Positions 25,795 through 34,654 of a stretch of DNA of 64,000 nt are shown here, one piece after another. A program made the translations under genes and the position numbers. Source of the stretch: Hungatella sp. UBA3048. Lineage in GTDB: Bacteria; Bacillota; Clostridia; Lachnospirales; Lachnospiraceae. The notes below the pieces were generated by a model that saw nothing but the letters and a program-made list of their open reading frames with translations, searched no databases and was not told the origin of the DNA. The stretch is from positions 1 through 64,000 of the forward strand of contig DFCS01000025.1 of the NCBI GenBank assembly GCA_002367105.1, in the 5' to 3' direction. Each line of letters starts with the position of its first letter. Position 1 is the first letter of the stretch.

Positions 25795-26477
25795 TGAACA
25801 CCATATCGCAATGGCTGGAAAGATCATATTTACTGCAATATCTTCCAACGGTAATCCTTCCGGCTATCTTCGCTACCCTTCAGATGGTTTTTGTCTCCGC
25901 CGTTTTATCCATCTTTTTCGGCATGATCCTGGGCATTATTCTCTTTATCACGGATAAAGATGGGCTTTCTCCCAATCGAATGGTGAATTATGTCCTTGGA
26001 AAAATAACGGATATTATCCGGTCATTTCCCACTATGATATTGATTGTTGCCATTGGGCCGCTGACCAGACTGGTGCTTGGAACAAGGATCGGAGCGGAAG
26101 CTGCCATATTTGCTATTACCATCGGCTGTACGCCCTTTGCAACCAGAATGACGGAAAATTCCCTCCAGACAGTGGATCCTCAGCTCATAAAAGCTGCCAA
26201 GGCCTTCGGTGCTTCCAAGCCTCAGATAATATACAAAATCATGTTAGTAGAAGCATTGCCAAGCCTTGTATCCAATTTCACCATTATGATGATCAACATG
26301 CTGAATATGACAGCCATGGCAGGAGCCGTGGGAGCCGGTGGGCTTGGGGCTGTCGCCCTGACATACGGATACCAGCGGTTTGACTATGCAATTATGTATT
26401 TTGTAGTTATCATTCTCATTCTGTTCGTTCTCCTGATCCAGGGATTAGGAAAAATGATATATAACAAGCTGAATTAG
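25794..26477 (+). CDS. MetI-like ABC transporter permease
   Basis: Inner-membrane permease of about 227 residues with five hydrophobic segments. The EAA-type loop is AAKAFGASKPQIIYKIMLVE (about 139-158), followed by LNMTAMAGAVGAGGLGAVAL and YGYQRFDYAIM, which are MetI-family features. The ATG at 25794 overlaps the ATPase stop (TGATG) and has GGAGGG upstream. It forms the transmembrane part of the NIL-type importer. Confidence 0.9.
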   Translation: MNTISQWLERSYLLQYLPTVILPAIFATLQMVFVSAVLSIFFGMILGIILFITDKDGLSPNRMVNYVLGKITDIIRSFPTMILIVAIGPLTRLVLGTRIGAEAAIFAITIGCTPFATRMTENSLQTVDPQLIKAAKAFGASKPQIIYKIMLVEALPSLVSNFTIMMINMLNMTAMAGAVGAGGLGAVALTYGYQRFDYAIMYFVVIILILFVLLIQGLGKMIYNKLN

Positions 26478-26491
26478 CAAAGGAGAAAATT

Positions 26492-27385
26492 ATGAAAAAA
26501 AGAACATTATTTTTAGCTTTAACTGCCATGCTGGCAATTGCAGGCACAGCAGGATGCGGGAAAAATGACCCCACACCAAAAGCAGAAGAAGCCACGCAAG
26601 CCGCAGGAAGCCAGGAGACCACCAAAAGCGGGGAAAACAAAAAAGAGGCTTCTAAAAAAATTGTAATCGGAGGAACCTCTATATCTAAGGTTTACTACGA
26701 TGCTATAAAAGATATCTTTGAAGCAGAAGGTTATGAAACGGAATTTAAAACCTTTGATTCTAACCCGGTGGTTTTAGAAGCATGTGCAAGCGGAGAAACG
26801 GACATGGCATTGGGACAGCATAAAAAATTTGTTATGAGCTACAATAAAAATAATAATGCAAATCTTGACATGGCAAAGCCATACGCCATGTATACAGGAA
26901 TCGGCCTGTATTCTGAAAAATATTCCTCAGCCTCAGAATTCCCTGACGGTGCAAAAATTGCAGTGATGAACGACGCCATGAACGAAGACATTGCCCTTCG
27001 GATTCTGGAAAGCCAGGGTCTGATCAAGTTGAATGCAGACCAGAAACAGGCAACAGTCGCCGACATCGCGGAAAACCCAAAAAAGCTTGAAATCATTGAG
27101 TTGGATCAGGGACAGACCGTGACCACTTTATCTGATGTAGACGGCGCATGTGTTTTCTTTACCCACATGGCTGCAGCAGATAAGGATGCCTCTTCTTATA
27201 TTGCAAGAGATTCTTCCATGATCAATTATCCCATGGGCGTCATTGTAAGGAAAGAAGACGCGGACTCCGACTGGGCGGTTGCCTTTGCAGAATGCTTTAA
27301 GGATCCGTCCGTTCAGGAAAAGATAAACAAGGCATTTCCACATGTATTTGAATTCTATACAAGCGATGATCAGGTGAAGGAATAG
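26492..27385 (+). CDS. MetQ/NlpA-like substrate-binding lipoprotein
   Basis: Extracellular binding lipoprotein of 297 residues. The signal peptide is MKKRTLFLALTAMLAIAGTA with lipobox TAGC (Cys about 22), then a charged Gln/Glu/Lys linker (about 25-53). The NlpA domain starts at KKIVIGGTSISKVYYDAI and includes GETDMALGQHKKFV and GAKIAVMNDAMNEDIALRIL. The AGGAG site is well placed. It is followed, with a TAGTG overlap, by a DUF169 gene, so both are made together. The ligand is not evident; the ligand pocket is not conserved enough here to call methionine. Confidence 0.88.
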   Translation: MKKRTLFLALTAMLAIAGTAGCGKNDPTPKAEEATQAAGSQETTKSGENKKEASKKIVIGGTSISKVYYDAIKDIFEAEGYETEFKTFDSNPVVLEACASGETDMALGQHKKFVMSYNKNNNANLDMAKPYAMYTGIGLYSEKYSSASEFPDGAKIAVMNDAMNEDIALRILESQGLIKLNADQKQATVADIAENPKKLEIIELDQGQTVTTLSDVDGACVFFTHMAAADKDASSYIARDSSMINYPMGVIVRKEDADSDWAVAFAECFKDPSVQEKINKAFPHVFEFYTSDDQVKE

Positions 27386-28164
27386 TGACTGACCATTGGA
27401 AAGAAGATGTTTCAAAATTATATGCTTCTCTGAACCTTGCCCGTAAGGCCGTAGGGGTAAAGCTGATTGAAACAGAAGCTGAATTTCAAAGCATGGAAGC
27501 GGTATTTCCTCAAAAGCCCATCCGTTACTGCCAGATGGTGAAAGGAGCCAGCGCAGGGCACAGCATTAAGGCCAATGCAAGCTCTTTCTCCTGCCTGAGC
27601 GGCCCAAGAGTCCTTGGAATCAACCATGCCGATGAAAAAAATGCTCACGGAGAAAACTGGGCCAGATTAGGCCTTTACTCCAGCCGGGAATTAAGCGCGC
27701 AGGTACGGGCAGGGCTTTCTTACTCCCAGCAGCCGATGTACGGAGTGTTAGTACAGCCTTTAGAAAAGTATGAGGAAGCACCGGATGTGGCCGTGATCGT
27801 GGCAAATCCCTACAATATCATGAGAATCACCCAGGGATACGCTTATTCTTACGGTATGCCCGGAAACATCAATATGCTGGGCAACCAGGCCGTCTGCCTG
27901 GAATGCTCCGCAAGGCCATATGTGACCCAGGACATGAACATTTCCCTGTTATGCATCGGTACACGGCATCTGGCCGGCTGGGGAAAAGATGAGATGGCCG
28001 CAGGAATCCCTGCATCAAGATTTTCCAAGGTAGTTGACGGGATTTTTCAGACCATTAACATCATGGAAGACGATGAAAGCAAAAAAAGGATTGCGAAGAA
28101 TTTTGCGGAGTGCGGGATTCCATTTGATATGAAATATCAGTATAATTACTATAAAGATTGTTAA
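27385..28164 (+). CDS. DUF169 family protein
   Basis: Uncharacterised protein of the DUF169 family (COG2043), 259 residues, starting with GTG that overlaps the stop of the binding-protein gene. The typical opening LARKAVGVKLIETEAEFQSM is followed by a Cys-containing region (RYCQMVKGA, about residue 52; SSFSCLSGPRVLG, about 70-80), the middle block NIMRITQGYAYSYG, and LECSARPYVTQDMNISLLCI near the end. Several Cys recur in the family, which suggests metal or cofactor binding. No membrane segment is seen. Its position as last gene of a NIL-type importer operon suggests it processes or senses the imported compound. Confidence 0.85.
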   Translation: MTDHWKEDVSKLYASLNLARKAVGVKLIETEAEFQSMEAVFPQKPIRYCQMVKGASAGHSIKANASSFSCLSGPRVLGINHADEKNAHGENWARLGLYSSRELSAQVRAGLSYSQQPMYGVLVQPLEKYEEAPDVAVIVANPYNIMRITQGYAYSYGMPGNINMLGNQAVCLECSARPYVTQDMNISLLCIGTRHLAGWGKDEMAAGIPASRFSKVVDGIFQTINIMEDDESKKRIAKNFAECGIPFDMKYQYNYYKDC

Positions 28165-28185
28165 GGCAGTTTAAGATCCTACAAA

Positions 28186-28235
28186 AAACAAGCATGAAAA
28201 TCATCGGAAAAACCGGTAATTTTCATGCTTGTTTT
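28186..28235. terminator. Terminator of the NIL-type ABC/DUF169 operon
   Basis: A perfect 16-17 bp stem (28186-28201 with 28219-28235) carries A and T runs at its ends, 20 nt after the DUF169 stop. It would work in both directions. Confidence 0.85.
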
Positions 28236-28272
28236 ATCTTCTGGTTTTTATCACAATTAAGATGCCTGGAAC

Positions 28273-28686
28273 TTAACCTTTCGCTAACTCCAAAGCCGTA
28301 TCCAGTGCTGACAGTTTGGGTCTTTTAATGATAATCTTTGGAAATTCACGATCAATGATCTGAGATAATTCAGCCCCTAATATCTTATTTTTTAACAGCA
28401 CGCTTCCCCAATACCATAGTCAGTCATTAACAAAAACATTTATCTCATCTAATGTTGTTAAGCCGCTTTTCTCTGCAAATAACTGATACAGTACAGGACA
28501 GTTCTGTCTTCCGTCAATATGGCTGGCCGCTTCTTTTATTACTTTCATTCCCATATGAAAGCCGCTTCCCTCATCACTGAGCACATGGCCCCAGCCGCCG
28601 CAGCGCGTAATCTCTCCGGATTCCCCTCTGGCAAATGCAATGGAACCGGTGCCGCTAATCAGTACAATTGCCGGTCCTGAGGACAT
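28273..28686 (-). pseudogene. Broken BadF/N-acetylglucosamine-kinase-type ATPase gene
   Basis: Two pieces of one ASKHA-fold sugar kinase. Codons 28686-28420 give the middle part with GPAIVLISGTGSIAFARGE and GGWGHVLSDEGSGF. After a frame change near 28405, codons down to 28273 give the C-terminal end with LLKNKILGAELSQII and RPKLSALDTALELAKG. The N-terminal ATP-binding part and a stretch of the second domain are missing, so the gene is dead. It is convergent with the DUF169 operon. Confidence 0.8.
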
Positions 28687-28796
28687 ATGTTTACCAACGA
28701 ATTTCCAACTATTTTTATACCTTTTATCATTTTCATTGCTATTTTTAAAATTTATTAACTATTTAAAATATTGTTAAATTCTTAAAAGAACATATA

Positions 28797-28857
28797 AAAA
28801 GGGAGTATATCAAATAATCTGTACTGTTTCATACAGTCTATCTGACATACCCCTTTT
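28797..28857. other. Imperfect inverted repeat in an AT-rich gap
   Basis: AAAAAGGGAGTAT (28797-28809) is matched, with one extra base, by ATACCCCTTTT (28847-28857), enclosing a CTGTA/TACAG stem. It may be a plus-strand terminator or structured RNA. The rest of 28687-28928 is AT-rich without a gene. Confidence 0.4.
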
Positions 28858-28928
28858 GCTTAATCAAGCGTATCCAGATCGCTTCAGGATATTTTTTTCT
28901 TATGGCTTGAACAGCCATGTAAACTATT

Positions 28929-29189
28929 TTACTCAGTCTTTTGTCTTCTCACTGCATTTACAATCCATAATAAAATAACGGAACCAACGATAGAGACGAT
29001 CAGGCTCCAGACATTAAATCCGGTAATGCCGGTTCCTCCCAGGAGGCCCATCAAAAACCCGCCGATTAAACCGCCGATGATCCCTACCACGATATTGGCG
29101 CCAGCGCCCATACTTTTATTATTACCAGTGAACATACTGGCAATCCAACCGGCAAGAGCACCAATAATAATCCAACTTATAATTCCCAT
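28929..29189 (-). CDS. GlsB/YeaQ/YmgE family small membrane protein
   Basis: An 86-residue protein of the transglycosylase-associated/GlsB family. It has three hydrophobic, Gly-rich segments: IISWIIIGALAGWIASMF (about 3-20), NIVVGIIGGLIGGFLMGLLG (about 32-51) and VWSLIVSIVGSVILLWIVNA (about 60-79), then a short basic tail. Members are linked to envelope stress in Gram-positive bacteria; the molecular function is unknown. It appears monocistronic with an AGAGAGG site before the ATG. Confidence 0.9.
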   Translation of the reverse strand: MGIISWIIIGALAGWIASMFTGNNKSMGAGANIVVGIIGGLIGGFLMGLLGGTGITGFNVWSLIVSIVGSVILLWIVNAVRRQKTE

Positions 29190-29412
29190 CGTTTATTACC
29201 TCTCTTTAAAAGAATTATTTATAATGAAATTCATCATTATTTGTGTAAAAACCTGTCAGTCAATAAATTCAAAATAAAACAAATCATTTTGAATTATTAT
29301 AAAACCAAATAAGCATCCTCGTAAGGCATACGGGATACCAAGTATAAGTTTTTGTCCTCACCAGGTATTTATAGTTAGTTTGTACCATAAATGTATTTTT
29401 TATACACAGCGC

Positions 29413-29442
29413 AAAAAAAGGTACTGTTTCCAGCACCTTTTT
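29413..29442. terminator. Terminator downstream of the repeat-free lipoprotein gene
   Basis: An approximately 12-bp stem around GGTACTG/CAGCACC has a run of seven T on the minus strand and TTTTT on the plus strand, 30 nt after the lipoprotein stop. The remainder of 29190-29471 shows no gene. Confidence 0.8.
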
Positions 29443-29471
29443 GATAATAAGAGACCGCATGATCTCATTAT

Positions 29472-30224
29472 TTACTCTTCGCTAAGATTTATTCCCATGA
29501 TTCCTGCCTGCACTTCATTAATCCTGTCATTGGCAATCATTGCTTTCCCCTTTACTCCCTCCAGACTATTAATTATCTCTCCATCCGGTACATTCGGGTA
29601 AGCACCATTCTTATACTTTAGTACAGAATACTGAGCCTTGTTTTCGTTATAATACGGAACAATTAAATCATGATATCCATTCTCTAACTTATCACTGACA
29701 ATGATTGGTTCATTAATTAGTGTAAATTCCTGAACAACGTGCAGCTTTCCACCATTTTCGGATAACAGCAATGCGCTGCTTCCACCGGAGCCGCTGGTAT
29801 AAGGACCTGTTACCATTACAAATATTTCATCCTTACCATCATCATTCAAATCAATATAGTTATAAAAATAATTTGTCGTTTCATAATATTCCTCCGGTAC
29901 CTCCATGTCTTCTATTATCAGATCTCTTAGCTCTTTCAACGGCTTTGACTCCGCCTTCATGCCTGATATACCCTCCGGTAACTTCAGCATTGGTACTTCA
30001 CCGGTTCCGCTGTTATTGGCAGCCGGCGTTTCTTTTGAGCCAGTATTTTCAGAATATGTACTTTCTGACCGGACTGTCTCTTTCTGGGTCACTTCCTTTG
30101 TTATTTCTGCAGCCCCAGTATCCTTCTGCGTGTTTAATGCGCTATTTCCGCAAGCACTTATGGACAGTGTTACTGTAATTGCAAGGCTTCCTAATAGCAG
30201 CATCCCGTTTTTTTTGTTTTTCAT
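29472..30224 (-). CDS. Predicted lipoprotein of unknown function
   Basis: A 250-residue predicted lipoprotein. The start at 30224 (MKNKKNGMLLLGSLAITVTL) has GGAGG 9 nt upstream and a lipobox SISAC (Cys about 25). A Thr/Glu/Ser-rich linker follows (about 27-65). The C-terminal half (from about 105) contains YIDLNDDGKDEIFVMVTG, an FG-GAP/EF-hand-like acidic loop DLNDDGKDE, which may bind calcium. The family is not recognised further. It follows a two-component operon after a 70-bp gap with its own possible promoter (TATAAC at about 30249), so it may be a target of that system. Confidence 0.75.
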   Translation of the reverse strand: MKNKKNGMLLLGSLAITVTLSISACGNSALNTQKDTGAAEITKEVTQKETVRSESTYSENTGSKETPAANNSGTGEVPMLKLPEGISGMKAESKPLKELRDLIIEDMEVPEEYYETTNYFYNYIDLNDDGKDEIFVMVTGPYTSGSGGSSALLLSENGGKLHVVQEFTLINEPIIVSDKLENGYHDLIVPYYNENKAQYSVLKYKNGAYPNVPDGEIINSLEGVKGKAMIANDRINEVQAGIMGINLSEE

Positions 30225-30295
30225 CTGAATATCCTCCATTTGTTTTTAGGTTATACTGTATTCTCACAAATAAATGTAACAAACTTGTATTATGC

Positions 30296-30844
30296 CTATG
30301 GGTTTTTTAAATATTTTTCCCACTGCATTTCCAAAATATCATCTTTTTCTCCCACTGGCTGAATGAACAATATCTTGCCGCTTTCTTCTTCCAAGGTGAT
30401 TTGATATTTGATATCCTTTATTGTCAGAGAGCCTTTCCATATAAGCATGGAACTTGACGGTGTCTCTGAGTCAATTAACAGGTATGGAGTTATATCAATC
30501 TCTCTTAATATGGGACCATAGATAGTAATCTCTAAAACGGGAATCTTGTTCAGTTCCCGAAAACATTGCCTGCGCGCCTCATATAAACTAAACCTGTCTC
30601 CTGTTTTAAGTTCAATAAGCTTAAGATTTGCATTGCCGTCATTTAACAGCTTCATTTTTTCTTCTAGTGTTAACGCATTATTTTCTATTTTATCCATCTG
30701 AAAAACATTCATGTCCATTTCTTTTGTCTCACTTAACAGCTTCCGGTCCTGATACTGAAAATAAAGATATGGAAAGATCAGGATTGCCAAAGCTAAGACA
30801 GCTATCTTGGTCAGATATATTACATAATTAAATGTCCCGTTCAT
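30296..30844 (-). CDS. Membrane-anchored accessory protein of a two-component system, unknown family
   Basis: A 182-residue protein with one N-terminal transmembrane helix (about 8-30, IYLTKIAVLALAILIFPYLY) and an extracellular domain of about 150 residues. The domain includes a helical stretch (50-90) and beta-rich C-terminal part ending in LEEESGKILFIQPVGEKDD, somewhat like YycH/YycI-type accessory proteins of histidine kinases in topology. Sequence similarity to those is not evident. It overlaps the histidine kinase gene by 17 nt and is the last gene of the operon, so modulation of the kinase is plausible. Confidence 0.65.
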   Translation of the reverse strand: MNGTFNYVIYLTKIAVLALAILIFPYLYFQYQDRKLLSETKEMDMNVFQMDKIENNALTLEEKMKLLNDGNANLKLIELKTGDRFSLYEARRQCFRELNKIPVLEITIYGPILREIDITPYLLIDSETPSSSMLIWKGSLTIKDIKYQITLEEESGKILFIQPVGEKDDILEMQWEKYLKNP

Positions 30845-32246
30845 CGATACTTCCTTTCCATACCAATGTCACTGTAGTCCCTTTACCCACTTCACTCTCA
30901 AACAGCATTTTTCCTTTATGAATATTCATAATATTAGAACATATTGCTAATCCCAGGCCTGCTCCCCCTTCTGCTCTGGAACGGGATTTATCCACCCGGT
31001 AAAAGGCTTCCTGAATTTTAGAAATCTCCTCTTTTGGCATACCAAGCCCGTTATCCGAAATTGAAATCCATACATTACTGTTCTTACAGCCAGTTTCTAT
31101 CGTTATCTCACCATTCGCCCCAACCGCTTTTCCGCCATTATCTAATATATTTAATAAAACATTTTTCATAAGCTCCATATCTGCTTTTATTGGAAAATTG
31201 GCAGAAGATCTTTTTACGGTAATTTTCTTTTTATCAAAAACAGGGGTCATTGCTTCCAGTGCATCTTCCAATAAATTCTGAACTGTACTGACGGAATAAT
31301 TGGGTATTGCATTCTTTTCTATTAATAATTGCATCATTCTGTTAGAAAGTGCCTCCAGTCTCTTTCCTTCCGAAATAATATAATCCACGGCATATAGGAA
31401 ATCCAGCTCCTCCATTTTGCTTCTCTTTATTAAATCCGCATATCCTATCATGGCAGTAAGAGGCGTTCTGATTTCATGCGCCAGACTGCCTGCCAGTTCT
31501 TCCTGCTTTTTTGCCGTTTCCTTCAGCAACTGGATTTTTTCTTCTAATTGTTCCGCCATACCATTAAAATCGGATGCCAAAATACCAACTTCATCTTTCT
31601 CCTTATATTCCACTCTTTCCGTATAGTCTCCTGACCTGATTTTTTTCACCGCATAAATCAATTTATGAATTGGTTTCGTTAATTTTATAACATTGACTGC
31701 GTTCAGCAATGCGCTTATGGCTCCCACAACAATTATGGTTATTATATATATTCTTTGCCGCTCCTCTTTCTCTAAAAAAATCTGTGTAAGATCTTTATGA
31801 ACCTCAATTATAACAGGTCGTCCAAGCAGCTCTGTCAGAACCGACATTTGCAAAAAATAACCCTCATCATTTTTTACTACTCGATATACAATCCTATAAA
31901 GAGATAATTCACTACTCTCTTTATCTAAAAACCCTGCATCATCGTTCTGATATAATACCTTTCCATTTTCGTCGCTTATTCTATAAGATTCTCCATTCCA
32001 ATTGTTTTTCAAAATATCAATAGCTTCCCCAATACTTTTTGTTGGTTCCTTATACAATGTACTGCTGTCATTCGCAAGCAGCGTTACCAGATCCCGATGA
32101 ATGCTTTCGATATTTTCCTTTTCCCTCTCAACCTCCAGCAAATATGCTTTATGGAATGTCATTGACAGCAGTACAACGCCCTCTAATGTCAATGCAAATA
32201 GAACGACCAGAAATGTATTTGAGAATATCTTCCAGGAAAGTTTCAT
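30828..32246 (-). CDS. Sensor histidine kinase
   Basis: Membrane histidine kinase of 472 residues. Two transmembrane helices (about 7-29 and 170-190) flank an extracellular sensor domain. HAMP follows (about 190-240), then the dimerisation box SLAHEIRTPLTAMIGYADLI with the phospho-His (about residue 256). The ATPase has the N-box NVLLNILDNGGKA, G1 SDNGLGM and G2 AEGGAGLGLAIC. The start is 1 nt from the regulator stop, giving an RR-HK-accessory operon. The signal sensed is unknown. Confidence 0.93.
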   Translation of the reverse strand: MKLSWKIFSNTFLVVLFALTLEGVVLLSMTFHKAYLLEVEREKENIESIHRDLVTLLANDSSTLYKEPTKSIGEAIDILKNNWNGESYRISDENGKVLYQNDDAGFLDKESSELSLYRIVYRVVKNDEGYFLQMSVLTELLGRPVIIEVHKDLTQIFLEKEERQRIYIITIIVVGAISALLNAVNVIKLTKPIHKLIYAVKKIRSGDYTERVEYKEKDEVGILASDFNGMAEQLEEKIQLLKETAKKQEELAGSLAHEIRTPLTAMIGYADLIKRSKMEELDFLYAVDYIISEGKRLEALSNRMMQLLIEKNAIPNYSVSTVQNLLEDALEAMTPVFDKKKITVKRSSANFPIKADMELMKNVLLNILDNGGKAVGANGEITIETGCKNSNVWISISDNGLGMPKEEISKIQEAFYRVDKSRSRAEGGAGLGLAICSNIMNIHKGKMLFESEVGKGTTVTLVWKGSIDERDI

Positions 32247-32900
32247 TTAGTCCTCCAAACGGTATCCAATTTTAAATACAGATACCAATTGATCATATAG
32301 ATCTAACTTTTTACGCAGCCTTTGTATATGCATATCAACCGTTCTGCTATCTCCAGTATACTCCCCTTCCCATACTCTCTCATAAATCTGCTCTCTAAAT
32401 AATGCCAAATTCTTATTTTTAATAAATAGTACCAGTAATTTAAACTCTTTCTCTGTTAATGTAAACTCCTGCTCATCCTTTGTCACCTTGTGTGATGATA
32501 CGTTCACAGAAATATTTCTGTAAGACAAGATTTCGTCTGTTTTATAATACCGCCTGAGCACGTTTTCAATCCTGGCCTGCAATTCCTCTATCTGAAAGGG
32601 CTTTGTCAAGTAATCATCAGCACCTAGCTTGAAGCCCTTTACTTTGTCCTGCACACTTCCTTTTGCAGTCAAAAATATGACCGGAATCTCCATAGGGCGG
32701 ATAAATTCCATTAATTCAAATCCATTGGCCTTTGGCAGCATGATATCCAAAAGAATCAACGAATACCTTTTTTCCAAAACTTTATTTGCAGCCGCTTCCC
32801 CGTCATAAACCTGTTCACATTCATATCCCATCGCTCTCAAGCTTAGCTTAATATAATCAGATATAGGTTTTTCATCTTCGACAATTAAAATATTATGCAT
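32247..32900 (-). CDS. OmpR/PhoB-family response regulator
   Basis: A 217-residue DNA-binding response regulator. The receiver domain has the acidic pair IVEDEKPISD (about 6-15), phospho-Asp in LILLDIMLPKANG (about 51), Thr in VIFLTAKG and Lys in DYLTKPFQIEELQAR. The C-terminal winged helix (about 125-217) ends with YTGDSRTVDMHIQRLRKKL. It is first in a three-gene operon with its kinase and an anchored protein. Confidence 0.94.
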   Translation of the reverse strand: MHNILIVEDEKPISDYIKLSLRAMGYECEQVYDGEAAANKVLEKRYSLILLDIMLPKANGFELMEFIRPMEIPVIFLTAKGSVQDKVKGFKLGADDYLTKPFQIEELQARIENVLRRYYKTDEILSYRNISVNVSSHKVTKDEQEFTLTEKEFKLLVLFIKNKNLALFREQIYERVWEGEYTGDSRTVDMHIQRLRKKLDLYDQLVSVFKIGYRLED

Positions 32901-33105
32901 TTTTATTTCCTTTCTATCCAGCTTCCCTTTTTTTATTAAAAAGCAAGGTCCCGAATCTGATTCATGGTTTCTGTTAATATTTTTCTTCTTATTATTTCAT
33001 ATTGTTCGCCTTACTATATAAAATAACATATAGATGTATCAATCTTGTAAAAAACCGTCAAACAACATAGACAAATATAATACGTGACTTAATAAATTAC
33101 AACAT

Positions 33106-33143
33106 AAAAAGGACTCCACACACTCTCATGTGAAGTCCTTTTT
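33106..33143. terminator. Bidirectional terminator between the GH1 gene and the two-component operon
   Basis: AAAAAGGACT (33106-33115) pairs with AGTCCTTTTT (33134-33143). It lies about 80 nt beyond the GH1 stop on the minus strand. Apart from this stem, 32901-33222 shows only AT-rich upstream DNA of the response regulator and no gene. Confidence 0.8.
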
Positions 33144-33222
33144 ATCATGGCGCTCTCTTTCCGGCCGCAAATGCAGCCATTCACACCATTCGCCATATCT
33201 GCACTCAGCAGCTTTATATCCG

Positions 33223-34653
33223 TCAGTCTATATCATTTCCATTGCTTTCAATTACTTTTTTATACCAATCAAACGATTTCTTCTTTCTCCGCTTTAGTGT
33301 CCCGCTTCCATCATCTGCCCGATCCACATAAATAAATCCATATCGTTTGCTCATCTCTCCGGTAGAGGCAGAAACAATGTCAATACAGCTCCACACCGTG
33401 TACCCCATTAACTCCACACCATCCTCCATGGCCTCTTTCATAGCCTGAATATGGCTTCTTAAGTAATCAATGCGGTAATCGTCCTGTATCCTTCCAACCT
33501 CATCAATCTCGTCCTTTGCACCCAAACCATTTTCAACGATAAACAGAGGTTTCTGATAACGGTCATATAACTGGTTCATGGTGATTCTAAGTCCCAGCGG
33601 GTCAATGCTCCAGCCCCAACCGCTTGTCTGTAAATAAGGATTTTTCACAGAACGGATGATATTGCCTTCATTTGCTGTTTTATCATTCATATCCGCAGCT
33701 ACGCAGCGGCTGGCATAATAGCTGAAGGAGACGAAATCCACTGTATTTTTTAATATCTCCAAGTCACCATCTTCCATAATCAGACTGACTCCCTTATCAT
33801 GAAAGAGCTTACGGGCGTAAGAGGGATAAGCTCCCCTCACCTGTATATCAATGAAGAATAAATTTTCCTGCTCTTTTTTCACAGACTCCCAAACATCCTC
33901 AGGATTACAGGAGTAAGGGTAAAAACTGCCTCCTGCAAGCATACACCCTACCTGATTGCCAGGATCATATTCATGGGCAAGCTTAGTAGCCAAAGCGCTG
34001 GCTACCAAAATATGATGTGCTGCCTGATAGGTAGTCTGAGCTTTATTTTCCCCTTCCTGAAACGCAATTCCCGCTCCGGAAAAAGGACTGTGTAAAATAA
34101 TATTAATCTCGTTAAACGTCAGCCAATATTTTACTAACCCTGAAAACTCTTTAAAACAGGTTTTGGCATAACGAAGGAAAAAATCTATGACCTTTCTGTT
34201 TCTCCACGATCCGTATTTTTCCACCAATCCCATGGGGGCATCAAAATGGCATAGCGTCACCAAAGGCTCAATACCATACTTTTTACATTCAAGAAACATA
34301 TTGCGGTAAAAATCAATTCCCGTCTGATTGGGCTTTTCTTCGTCTCCGTCAGGAAAAAGCCGTGACCATGAAATAGAAGTGCGGAATACTTTAAAGCCCA
34401 TTTCCGCGATTAAAGCAATATCTTCTTTATAACAATGATAAAAATCAATTCCCTCATGGCTGGGGTAGTATTCTTCTTTCTGCAATTCGGGTTGGGGAAC
34501 ATTCCCTGTTTTTACTTCTAATCTTCGTACTCCATGAGGAAGTACGTCAATATTACTTAATCCCCGGCCTCCTTCACGGAAGGCGCCTTCCGCCTGATTG
34601 GCGGAAATGGCTCCTCCCCAAAGGAAATCTTCAGGAAATTGAAAATCGCTCAA
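33223..34653 (-). CDS. 6-phospho-beta-glucosidase, glycoside hydrolase family 1
   Basis: Cytosolic GH1 enzyme that cleaves phosphorylated beta-glucosides delivered by the adjacent PTS. The TTG at 34653 (LSDFQFPEDFLWGGAISANQ) is chosen because AGGAGG lies 8 nt upstream and it starts 1 nt past the PTS stop. The product is about 476 residues. The acid/base Glu is in WLTFNEINII (about residue 174) and the nucleophile Glu in PLFIVENGLGAKDE (about 375). Near the C-terminus GEMSKRYGFIYVDRADDGSG carries the phosphate-binding Ser-Lys-Tyr pattern of 6-phospho enzymes. The RpiR gene upstream is a likely regulator. Confidence 0.93.
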   Translation of the reverse strand: MSDFQFPEDFLWGGAISANQAEGAFREGGRGLSNIDVLPHGVRRLEVKTGNVPQPELQKEEYYPSHEGIDFYHCYKEDIALIAEMGFKVFRTSISWSRLFPDGDEEKPNQTGIDFYRNMFLECKKYGIEPLVTLCHFDAPMGLVEKYGSWRNRKVIDFFLRYAKTCFKEFSGLVKYWLTFNEINIILHSPFSGAGIAFQEGENKAQTTYQAAHHILVASALATKLAHEYDPGNQVGCMLAGGSFYPYSCNPEDVWESVKKEQENLFFIDIQVRGAYPSYARKLFHDKGVSLIMEDGDLEILKNTVDFVSFSYYASRCVAADMNDKTANEGNIIRSVKNPYLQTSGWGWSIDPLGLRITMNQLYDRYQKPLFIVENGLGAKDEIDEVGRIQDDYRIDYLRSHIQAMKEAMEDGVELMGYTVWSCIDIVSASTGEMSKRYGFIYVDRADDGSGTLKRRKKKSFDWYKKVIESNGNDID

Positions 34654-34654
34654 T

